Source of the DNA: an uncultured Eubacteriales bacterium
GTDB taxonomy: Bacteria; Bacillota; Clostridia; Oscillospirales; CAG-272
Length of the DNA stretch: 8,629 bases
Direction of reading: 5' to 3'
Assembly: GCA_900554225.1 (NCBI GenBank)
Contig: USGH01000098.1
Location: 1 to 8,629, forward strand
Shown here: in pieces, positions 1-4,301 of the stretch
How positions within the stretch are numbered: position 1 is the first letter of the stretch
How the letters are laid out: every line of letters begins with the position of its first letter
The notes under the pieces: generated by a model
Databases searched by the model: none
Told to the model about the DNA's origin: nothing
Seen by the model: the letters and a program-made list of their open reading frames with translations, nothing else
Translations under genes and position numbers: made by a program

Positions 1-126
1 GCGGAAATGCGGATCGGAGCGGATCCCCCCACGGGATGTGGCGGATACCGCAGTCGATCTATCGCCGCAAAGTATGTACCGGAGCGATGAAGAATCCTAT
101 GGAAATAACGCAAGGAGGAAACGCAT
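1..126. other. Region upstream of infA, no gene recognised
   Basis: In related Firmicutes this place is held by the end of map (methionine aminopeptidase) or a small KOW-domain protein. I read all three + frames. Frame 1 is open to a TGA at 88-90, and the other two are open across most of the stretch, but none gives a peptide I recognise as the end of either family. The heptamer GCGGATC occurs twice ten bases apart (9-15 and 19-25), and GCGG/CCGC could form a short stem at 41-51. The last 15 bases carry the infA ribosome binding site. The stretch is GC-rich and resembles the infA-rpmJ spacer in composition. It is probably intergenic. Confidence 0.4.
112..118 (+). promoter_or_regulatory. Ribosome binding site deciding the TTG start of infA
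   Basis: AAGGAGG is a full match to the anti-Shine-Dalgarno core and lies 8 nt before the TTG at 127. No ATG or GTG at a suitable distance is in frame, so this site fixes the unusual TTG start. Confidence 0.85.
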
Positions 127-348
127 TTGCCGAAGGATGATGTAATTGAGTTTGAAGGTACCGTCGTAGAAGCTCTGCCGAACACTACGTTCAAGGTAAA
201 GCTCCCGAACGATATGATCGTGACGGCGCACATTTCCGGTAAACTCAGAATGAACTATATCCGCATTCTCCCGGGCGATAAGGTCACTGTGGAAGTCTCC
301 ATTTATGACCCGACCAAGGGCAGAATCACCTGGAGAACGAAAGGCTGA
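127..348 (+). CDS. infA: Translation initiation factor IF-1
   Basis: IF-1 binds the A site of the 30S subunit and works with IF-2 and IF-3 to select the initiator tRNA and start codon. The 73-residue product matches the usual family length of about 72. The whole protein is one S1-type OB fold. Visible hallmarks are the N-terminal KDDVIEFEGTVVEALPN, the central AHISGKLRMNYIRILPGDKV and the C-terminal YDPTKGRITWR. Translation starts at TTG: the encoded protein begins (M)PKDD, where most relatives read MAKDD, and the strong SD 8 nt upstream supports the start. It is the first complete gene of the ribosomal cluster here. The next gene, rpmJ, is unusually far away at 378 nt, so the two may not be translationally coupled. 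Identification is secure. Confidence 0.97.
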   Translation: MPKDDVIEFEGTVVEALPNTTFKVKLPNDMIVTAHISGKLRMNYIRILPGDKVTVEVSIYDPTKGRITWRTKG

Positions 349-420
349 TTGCGGCATGACGGTCGCGCAGCAGAGGCTTGCGTAAACTCTGTGCCGCCGA
401 CGTTGTGTGCTTATCCTGGC

Positions 421-440
421 GCGGAGCTGGCTCCGCATTT
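421..440 (+). promoter_or_regulatory. Short hairpin, possible weak attenuator
   Basis: GCGGAG (421-426) pairs perfectly with CTCCGC (431-436) around the loop CTGG and is followed by ATTTT. The stem is only 6 bp and the T run is short, so at most it would be a partial terminator or pause site between infA and rpmJ. Confidence 0.25.
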
Positions 441-570
441 TCCAGAGTGTCTTTGCAGCGGAATGCTGTGCGCGAGGGGGACAGTTGTCCCGGATCGCGT
501 GAATCGACAAAGAGTTGCTTGGCGGAGAAGCCGGTTATCCCGCCGGTGCTGACGGTTTCGCATTTCCCGT

Positions 571-687
571 CGCGCCCGATCCCGGCATATTCGGACGAGC
601 CTGACAGACGACCTGGTCTGCCGCGCCCGATCCAAAGCCGCAGAAATGAGATTCATTTTTGCGTGTGGTCCGTTCCGCGTTCGATCC
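571..687 (+). repeat. Three spaced copies of CGCGyyCGATCC
   Basis: CGCGCCCGATCC is at 571-582 and again, identical, at 622-633. CGCGTTCGATCC at 676-687 differs by two bases, and the first and third copies both continue CGG. The spacing is 51 and 54 nt. All three lie in the infA-rpmJ spacer. Function is unknown; chance in a GC-rich stretch is possible. Confidence 0.35.
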
Positions 688-710
688 CGGAGGCGGAGCA
701 AACAAGAAGA

Positions 711-717
711 AAGGTGG
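711..717 (+). promoter_or_regulatory. Ribosome binding site deciding the GTG start of rpmJ
   Basis: AAGGTGG lies 9 nt before the GTG at 727. It supports GTG as the initiator, and the following residues KVKPSVKKICEKC are the canonical RpmJ N terminus. Confidence 0.8.
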
Positions 718-726
718 AATTATACT

Positions 727-840
727 GTGAAAGTTAAGCCTTCCGTAAAAAAGATCTGCGAAAAGTGCAAGATCATCAAGCGTCACGGCCATGTGATGGT
801 GATCTGTGAGAACCCGAAGCACAAGCAGAGACAGGGTTAA
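727..840 (+). CDS. rpmJ: 50S ribosomal protein bL36 (L36)
   Basis: bL36 is the smallest 50S protein and folds around one zinc ion. The product is 37 residues, exactly the family length. The Cys-Cys-Cys-His zinc ligands are all present: C11, C14, C27 and H32. This makes it the zinc-binding (C+) form, not the zinc-free paralogue some bacteria express under zinc limitation. The start is GTG, supported by AAGGTGG 9 nt upstream and by the canonical MKVKPSVK opening. The longer frame beginning at 646 only adds non-conserved residues and is rejected. The stop is 31 nt before rpsM, so the two are probably cotranscribed. Identification is secure. Confidence 0.97.
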   Translation: MKVKPSVKKICEKCKIIKRHGHVMVICENPKHKQRQG

Positions 841-871
841 TTGAAGAACCAGAGAAAGGTGGAAGAAGCAA

Positions 872-1240
872 ATGGCTCGTATATCCGGTGTTGATATCCC
901 GAATTCGAAGCGTGTGGAAATCGCTCTTACCTACATTTATGGTATCGGCAGAAAAAGCGCGAACGACATTCTCAAGAAAACCGGCATCAATCCCGACATC
1001 CGTGCAAAGGATCTGACCGAGGACGATATCGCAAAGCTGCGTGACGTCATCGAAAATGAATATACCGTAGAGGGTGAACTCCGTCGTGAGGTCGCTATGA
1101 ACATCAAGCGGCTCGTGGAGATCAACTGCTATCGCGGCATCCGTCACAGAAAGGGCCTCCCTGTGCGTGGTCAGAGAACCAAGACCAACGCCAGAACCAG
1201 AAAAGGTCCGGCTAAGACGATTGCCAACAAGAAGAAGTAA
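872..1240 (+). CDS. rpsM: 30S ribosomal protein uS13 (S13)
   Basis: uS13 sits in the head of the 30S subunit, contacts the P-site tRNA with its C-terminal tail and forms bridges to the 50S subunit. The 122-residue product has the full family length. The N-terminal MARISGVDIPNSKRVEIALTYI and the helix-hairpin-helix stretch IYGIGRKSANDILKKTGI (about residues 23-40) are diagnostic, as is the basic tail with RGIRHRKGLPVRGQRTKTNA. The ATG at 872 is preceded by AAAGGTGG at 855-862. It lies 31 nt after rpmJ and 20 nt before rpsK. In E. coli the leader of this gene is the S4 translational repression site in the alpha operon. The short spacer here leaves little room for the same pseudoknot. Confidence 0.97.
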   Translation: MARISGVDIPNSKRVEIALTYIYGIGRKSANDILKKTGINPDIRAKDLTEDDIAKLRDVIENEYTVEGELRREVAMNIKRLVEINCYRGIRHRKGLPVRGQRTKTNARTRKGPAKTIANKKK

Positions 1241-1260
1241 TAAAGGAGTGAGAGGACGAA

Positions 1261-1659
1261 ATGGCTAAAGTAGCTGCTAAGAAAGTCATCAAGAAGCGTC
1301 GCGACCGGAAGAATATTGAAAAAGGTCACGCACACATCCGCTCTACCTTCAACAATACCATCGTGACGATCACCGACGTTATGGGCAATACCGTATCGTG
1401 GGCATCCTCCGGCGGCATGGGCTTCAAGGGCTCCAAGAAGAACACGCCGTTCGCTGCACAGACCGCTGCCGAAGCTGCCGCAAAGGGAGCTATGGAACAT
1501 GGTATGAAGACGGTGGAAGTATACGTAAAGGGTCCCGGCAATGGTCGTGAAGCTGCCATCCGCGCGCTCCAGACTACCGGTCTTGACATCACCCTCATCA
1601 AGGACGTTACCCCGATCCCGCACAACGGTTGCCGTCCGCCGAAGCGCAGAAGAGTATAA
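1261..1659 (+). CDS. rpsK: 30S ribosomal protein uS11 (S11)
   Basis: uS11 lies on the platform of the 30S subunit near the Shine-Dalgarno duplex and the E-site mRNA. The product is 132 residues, a normal length for the family. It has a basic N terminus (AKVAAKKVIKKRRDRKNIEKG), then the conserved AHIRSTFNNTIVTITD, SWASSGGMGFKGSKKNTPFA and the C-terminal DVTPIPHNGCRPPKRRRV that contacts rRNA. The ATG at 1261 has AAAGGAG at 1242-1248 (12 nt away, rather long) and a closer AGAGGA at 1251-1256. It is followed 18 nt later by rpsD, within the tight rpmJ-rpsM-rpsK-rpsD block. Identification is secure. Confidence 0.97.
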   Translation: MAKVAAKKVIKKRRDRKNIEKGHAHIRSTFNNTIVTITDVMGNTVSWASSGGMGFKGSKKNTPFAAQTAAEAAAKGAMEHGMKTVEVYVKGPGNGREAAIRALQTTGLDITLIKDVTPIPHNGCRPPKRRRV

Positions 1660-1677
1660 TTTAGGAGGAAAATACAA

Positions 1678-2304
1678 ATGGCAAGATATACTGGTCCTTC
1701 CTGCAAGCTCTGCCGCAGAGAAGGCAAAAAGCTTTTCCTCAAGGGCGACCGCTGCCTCTCCGATAAGTGTGCCGTCGCTCGTCGTGCCACGGTTCCGGGT
1801 CAGCACGGCGCAGGCCGCAAGACCATCAAGGAATATGGACTCCAGCACAGAGAAAAGATGACCGCACGCCGTTACTACGGTGTTCAGGAAAAGCAGTTCC
1901 ACGAATACTACGTAAAAGCCGACAAGAAGGCTGGCGTTACCGGTGAAAATATGCTCACCATCCTTGAGTGCCGTCTCGACAACATCGTATACAGAATGGG
2001 TCTCGCATCCAGCCGTAAGGAAGCACGCCAGATGGTTCGCCACGCACACTTCACCTTAAACGGCAAGAAGGTGGACATCCCGTCCATCATCTGCAAGGTC
2101 GGCGATGTGGTCGCACTCCGCGAAAAGAGCAAGGCTTCCGAAAAGTTCAAGATGCTCGTCGAAACCTCTGAGACCGCTGTGATCCCGAAGTGGCTTGAAA
2201 TCGACCACGCCAACGCTACCGCCAAGGTTATCGCCCTGCCGAAGCGTGACGACATCGACTTCCCGTTCGAAGAACAGCTCATCGTCGAGTTGTACTCCAA
2301 ATAA
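1678..2304 (+). CDS. rpsD: 30S ribosomal protein uS4 (S4), zinc-binding form
   Basis: uS4 is a primary 16S rRNA binder that nucleates assembly of the 30S body and helps guard decoding accuracy. In many bacteria it is also a translational repressor of its own operon. The product is 208 residues. The N-terminal domain carries four cysteines, C9-x2-C12 and C26-x4-C31, the pattern of the zinc-containing C+ form. The S4 RNA-binding domain covers about residues 97-160 (CRLDNIVYRMGLASSRKEARQ, then a TLNGKKVDIPS turn). The ATG at 1678 has TAGGAGG at 1662-1668. A double stop (TAA TAA) ends the frame. The unusually long 279-nt spacer to rpoA follows. Identification is secure. Confidence 0.97.
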   Translation: MARYTGPSCKLCRREGKKLFLKGDRCLSDKCAVARRATVPGQHGAGRKTIKEYGLQHREKMTARRYYGVQEKQFHEYYVKADKKAGVTGENMLTILECRLDNIVYRMGLASSRKEARQMVRHAHFTLNGKKVDIPSIICKVGDVVALREKSKASEKFKMLVETSETAVIPKWLEIDHANATAKVIALPKRDDIDFPFEEQLIVELYSK

Positions 2305-2319
2305 TAATCCCCCAGAGCG

Positions 2320-2338
2320 CGCTTTCACGAGAGCGTTT
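2320..2338 (+). terminator. Weak terminator-like hairpin after rpsD
   Basis: CGCTTT (2320-2325) pairs with AGAGCG (2330-2335) around CACG, with one G-T pair, followed by TTT. The stem is six pairs and the T tract is only three, so at best it is a leaky attenuator between rpsD and rpoA. Confidence 0.25.
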
Positions 2339-2378
2339 CCCGGTTTCCCCATTGCGTGGTCCGGGAAGTATGGGATCA

Positions 2379-2403
2379 TCCATGAGGCACTCCGTTTCAT
2401 GGA
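2379..2403 (+). promoter_or_regulatory. Inverted repeat in the rpsD-rpoA spacer
   Basis: TCCATGA (2379-2385) and TCATGGA (2397-2403) are perfect 7-bp inverted repeats around an 11-nt loop. There is no T tract, so it is not a terminator. As RNA it would form a stem in the rpoA leader; as DNA it could be an operator. The role is unknown. Confidence 0.3.
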
Positions 2404-2583
2404 CGACGGTATGGATGGCGGCGGAATCGCAAAGAGCTTCTTTCGATTCCCCACCGTGCCACATCCGACGGTTGCCTGACCGACAGCTGTCCGGTCCGGC
2501 TTTGGAGGCTTTCCCCTTGCGAGAGATAGCGCAACAGCAAATGTGTGGATTTGCAAACATTGGAAACGGAGGGTTATTAGTAC

Positions 2584-3276
2584 ATGATTGAGATTGAAAA
2601 GCCGAATATTGCGACGATCAATCTGAGTGAAGATGGCAGAAACGGAAAGTTTATAATCGAACCCCTGGAGAGAGGCTACGGCATTACACTCGGAAATTCC
2701 CTGCGCCGTGTTCTCTTGAGCTCCCTGCCCGGAGTTGCCGTTACCAGCATCAAGATCGACAATGTGCTGCACGAGATCTCCACGATCCCCGGCGTGAAGG
2801 AAGACGTGACCGAGATCGTCCTCAACGTCAAAGGTATCACCGCAAAGCTCCACTGCGACGGCCCCAAAACGGTGCTGATCGATGTGACGGGCGGCGCGGA
2901 TGTGACTGCCGGCGACATCAAGCAGGACGCGGATATCGAAATCCTCAACCCGGATCATCACATCGCCACCGTCGGCGACAACGTGCGCTTCTTCATGGAG
3001 CTTACGTTCGATCACGGCAGAGGCTATGTGTCGCAGGAAAAGAATAAGCAGCTCTATCTGGTGCAGAGCCAGGGCGTGGCTGCTCCGATCGGCACCATTT
3101 TTACCGATTCGATCTACACTCCGGTCTATAACGTGAATTATACCGTCGAGAATACCCGTGTGGGCAGCAACACCGATTATGACAGACTCACTCTCGAAGT
3201 GCTGACCAACGGCGTAATCCTCGCGAAAGAAGCGATTTCTCTCGCCGCCAATATACTCAACGAGCATCACAACTAG
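2584..3276 (+). CDS. rpoA: RNA polymerase alpha subunit, N-terminal domain only (split rpoA)
   Basis: The alpha N-terminal domain dimerises and is the scaffold on which beta and beta' assemble. The frame encodes 230 residues and stops at TAG, where normal alpha (about 315 residues) continues. The domain looks intact: the assembly motif TLGNSLRRVLLSSLPG is at residues 35-50 (R42 corresponds to E. coli R45), followed by the insert domain, then DSIYTPVYNVNYTVENTRVG and AKEAISLAANILNEH. The cut falls where the family reads EHLN-(I/L)-FVDL, close to the boundary (about residue 235 in E. coli) of the fragment known to assemble into polymerase. The residue before the terminal Asn is His where relatives have Leu. 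The ATG has GGAGGG 10 nt upstream. The missing domain follows in the same frame at 3358. It may be a functional split subunit, a nonsense-mutated gene or a sequence error. Confidence 0.9.
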   Translation: MIEIEKPNIATINLSEDGRNGKFIIEPLERGYGITLGNSLRRVLLSSLPGVAVTSIKIDNVLHEISTIPGVKEDVTEIVLNVKGITAKLHCDGPKTVLIDVTGGADVTAGDIKQDADIEILNPDHHIATVGDNVRFFMELTFDHGRGYVSQEKNKQLYLVQSQGVAAPIGTIFTDSIYTPVYNVNYTVENTRVGSNTDYDRLTLEVLTNGVILAKEAISLAANILNEHHN

Positions 3277-3357
3277 TTCGTCGATCTTTCTGAAGAAGCA
3301 AAGAATTCAGAGATCATGGTGTAACGAGAACAAACCATCAAAGAAAAGGTCCTTGAG
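3277..3357 (+). other. Stop-interrupted remnant of the alpha interdomain linker
   Basis: These 81 nt lie between the two rpoA pieces and keep the rpoA frame (3358 minus 2584 is a multiple of three). After the TAG at 3274-3276 the frame reads FVDLSEEAKNSEIMV, then TAA at 3322-3324, then REQTIKEKVLE leading into the ATG at 3358. From memory, B. subtilis alpha has FVGLTDEAQHAEIMV-E-KEDDQKEKVLE here, which gives an ungapped alignment with the TAA replacing Glu and the TAG replacing Ile/Leu. No insertion, deletion or frameshift is needed. An ATG at 3316 opens only a two-codon frame (Met-Val-stop). Confidence 0.85.
3344..3349 (+). promoter_or_regulatory. Putative ribosome binding site for the detached alpha CTD
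   Basis: AAAAGG lies 8 nt before the ATG at 3358. It is a plausible initiation signal, but the same bases encode the conserved linker residues KEK-V in normal rpoA, so it may be coincidental. Confidence 0.45.
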
Positions 3358-3555
3358 ATGACCATTGAGGAGCTTGACATGTCCGTCCGCAGCTTCAATT
3401 GCCTGAAGCGCGCCGGCATTGATACCGTTGAAGATCTGATCAACCGAACCGAGGACGACATGATGAAGGTGCGTAACCTCGGTAAGAAGTCGCTTGAAGA
3501 AGTGATCCAGAAGCTGCATTCCCTCGGCCTCGACCTCAAGAAGGAAGAGGAATAA
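3358..3555 (+). CDS. rpoA: RNA polymerase alpha subunit, C-terminal domain as a separate ORF
   Basis: The alpha CTD binds UP elements and transcription activators. Here it is a free 65-residue frame, in phase with the N-terminal piece but separated from it by two stops. The domain is complete, with two helix-hairpin-helix-like parts. The residues equivalent to the E. coli DNA contacts are all kept: R11 (R265), N14 (N268), C15 (C269), G42 (G296), K44 (K298), S45 (S299) and E48 (E302). The C terminus ends in an acidic/basic KKEEE tail. The ATG is the Met of the conserved VLEMTIEELD segment; AAAAGG 8 nt upstream could start translation. Without a linker it could not be tethered to polymerase unless it associates non-covalently or is made by readthrough. 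A pseudogene fragment is the main alternative. Confidence 0.8.
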   Translation: MTIEELDMSVRSFNCLKRAGIDTVEDLINRTEDDMMKVRNLGKKSLEEVIQKLHSLGLDLKKEEE

Positions 3556-3687
3556 GGACTGCTCCCCGCGGATCCTACCCCATATATATGATTTTCACTC
3601 CCGCCCTCGCTATCGGAGGTATCCGTCCGGTCCCAGACTGTCGGAGAAAGCGGGAACAACCCATTATGCATAAGGAGGACATGGAAT
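3556..3687. other. rpoA-rplQ spacer
   Basis: This 132-nt stretch has no recognised gene. An AT-rich ATATATAT run at 3582-3589 resembles a -10 region, but no -35 sits at a suitable distance. CCCGC and GCGGG arms lie about 50 nt apart. AAGGAGG at 3672-3678 is the rplQ ribosome binding site. Confidence 0.4.
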
Positions 3688-4032
3688 ATGCCCGGTACCA
3701 GAAAACTCGGCAGACCCACGGCTCACAGAAACGCTATGCTTCGTGGCATGGTAACCTACCTGATCGAAAACGGTTCCATCGAAACCACGCTCACCCGCGC
3801 TAAAGAAGTCCGTGCCATCGCTGAAAAAATGATCACGCTCGGCAAGAAGAACACCTTAGCTTCCCGCCGTGCTGCTCTCGCTTATATCACCAAGGAAGAC
3901 GTTGTCAAGAAGCTCTTCGACGAGGTCGCTCCCAAGTACGCAGATCGCAACGGTGGTTACACCCAGATCTACAAGCTCGGACCCCGCCGCGGTGACGCAG
4001 CCGAAATGGCTCTCATCAAGCTTGTTGACTAA
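3688..4032 (+). CDS. rplQ: 50S ribosomal protein bL17 (L17)
   Basis: bL17 binds 23S rRNA on the outer face of the 50S subunit near the exit tunnel. The product is 114 residues, normal for Firmicutes. The start PGTRKLGRPTAHRNAMLRGM and the motif SIETTLTRAKEVRAIAEKMITLGK are diagnostic, as is the end GGYTQIYKLGPRRGDAAEMA. The ATG at 3688 has AAGGAGG 9 nt upstream; the nearby ATG at 3681 is out of frame. It is the last gene of the ribosomal cluster. Its final codons and TAA are part of a 16-bp tandem duplication that runs into the intergenic region. A strong terminator about 100 nt downstream ends the operon. Confidence 0.97.
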   Translation: MPGTRKLGRPTAHRNAMLRGMVTYLIENGSIETTLTRAKEVRAIAEKMITLGKKNTLASRRAALAYITKEDVVKKLFDEVAPKYADRNGGYTQIYKLGPRRGDAAEMALIKLVD

Positions 4033-4055
4033 CAACACAGTTGACTAACAACACG
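4024..4055 (+). repeat. Tandem 16-bp duplication across the rplQ stop codon
   Basis: GTTGACTAACAACACA at 4024-4039 is followed directly by GTTGACTAACAACACG at 4040-4055 (15 of 16 identical) and a partial third GTTG at 4056-4059. The first copy contains the Val-Asp-stop end of rplQ, so the duplication is confined to the 3' end of the gene and does not change the protein. It looks like replication slippage. Confidence 0.85.
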
Positions 4056-4069
4056 GTTGGCGCACAATC

Positions 4070-4108
4070 GCAGCGAATATAATGGTGTCATTTTCACCAC
4101 TATTCTGC
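4070..4108 (+). promoter_or_regulatory. Imperfect hairpin between rplQ and its terminator
   Basis: GCAG, AATA and TGGTG on the left arm pair with CACCA, TATT and CTGC on the right arm around a 7-nt loop, with small internal bulges. There is no T tract. It could protect the 3' end of the operon mRNA from exonucleases; this is inference. Confidence 0.4.
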
Positions 4109-4130
4109 GGTTCTGCCAATGATGCATCTG

Positions 4131-4167
4131 AAAGGGTCTCTCTATCGCACGATAGGGAGACTTTTTT
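4131..4167 (+). terminator. Rho-independent terminator of the ribosomal operon
   Basis: GTCTCTCTATC (4136-4146) pairs with GATAGGGAGAC (4151-4161) over 11 bp with one G-T pair, around a GCAC loop, and is followed by six T. AAAGG on the left side can extend the stem into the T run. It lies about 100 nt after rplQ and separates the ribosomal operon from the flippase gene. Confidence 0.95.
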
Positions 4168-4200
4168 ACGTCTCTGAATGCAAAAATTCACATTATCCTA

Positions 4201-4229
4201 TTCCATAAAGAGGCGTTTTGTGGTATACT
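4201..4229 (+). promoter_or_regulatory. Extended -10 promoter for the flippase gene
   Basis: TATACT at 4224-4229 is preceded by TGG, giving the extended -10 pattern TGnTATACT. The -35 position (TTCCAT at 4201-4206, spacer 17) is poor, as is common with extended -10 promoters. It lies after the operon terminator and about 70 nt before the start codon at 4302. Confidence 0.6.
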
Positions 4230-4301
4230 AATCATGATTATGCAAAAATGAGAATGCGCACCGTATTATAAGGAAGCTGTCTGCGCAACGGAGAACATGG
4301 A

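Larger units (their letters stand above)
349..726. other. Long infA-rpmJ spacer with several small hairpins
   Basis: This 378-nt stretch has no ORF with family resemblance, although all frames hold short open stretches because of the GC content. It contains three short inverted repeats: GCGGAG/CTCCGC at 421-436 followed by ATTTT, GGGAC/GTCCC at 478-491, and CAGAC/GTCTG at 605-620. The 12-mer CGCGCCCGATCC occurs at 571-582 and 622-633, with a near copy at 676-687. I saw no convincing sigma-A promoter. In most Firmicutes infA and rpmJ are separated by only a few tens of bases, so the length is atypical. It could be a structured leader for the rpmJ-rplQ genes, a decayed insertion, or simple expansion. 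Confidence 0.5.
2305..2583. other. Long rpsD-rpoA spacer with inverted repeats
   Basis: This 279-nt stretch separates two genes that usually lie close together. No frame gives a recognisable protein. Three inverted repeats stand out: CGCTTT/AGAGCG (one G-T pair) around CACG at 2320-2335 followed by TTT, TCCATGA/TCATGGA around an 11-nt loop at 2379-2403, and GACCG/CGGTC at 2478-2496 whose loop contains the palindrome ACAGCTGT. I did not find a clear promoter. It could be a structured leader tuning rpoA-rplQ expression or the S4 binding site of an autoregulatory loop, but no specific RNA family is recognised. The last bases carry the rpoA ribosome binding site, GGAGGG at 2568-2573. Confidence 0.45.

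Noticed and set aside
1171..2049. A 292-codon minus-strand open frame opposite rpsM, rpsK and rpsD
   Set aside because: It is a shadow of conserved ribosomal protein genes.
2056..3270. A 404-codon minus-strand open frame opposite rpsD and rpoA
   Set aside because: It mirrors two well-identified genes, has no family resemblance and crosses the spacer without any supporting signals.
3274..3324. A variant genetic code with both TAA and TAG read as amino acids
   Set aside because: TAA clearly ends rpmJ, rpsM, rpsK, rpsD, rplQ and the GH35 gene at family-typical positions, so TAA is not reassigned generally. Site-specific readthrough remains open and is listed as a finding.
2584..3555. Frameshift, intron, intein or mobile element splitting rpoA
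   Set aside because: The two parts are in the same phase, and the 81 nt between them align without gaps to the normal linker. No inserted sequence exists.
3588..3803. A 71-codon + strand frame between rpoA and rplQ
   Set aside because: It runs into rplQ in another phase, lacks a ribosome binding site and resembles nothing known.
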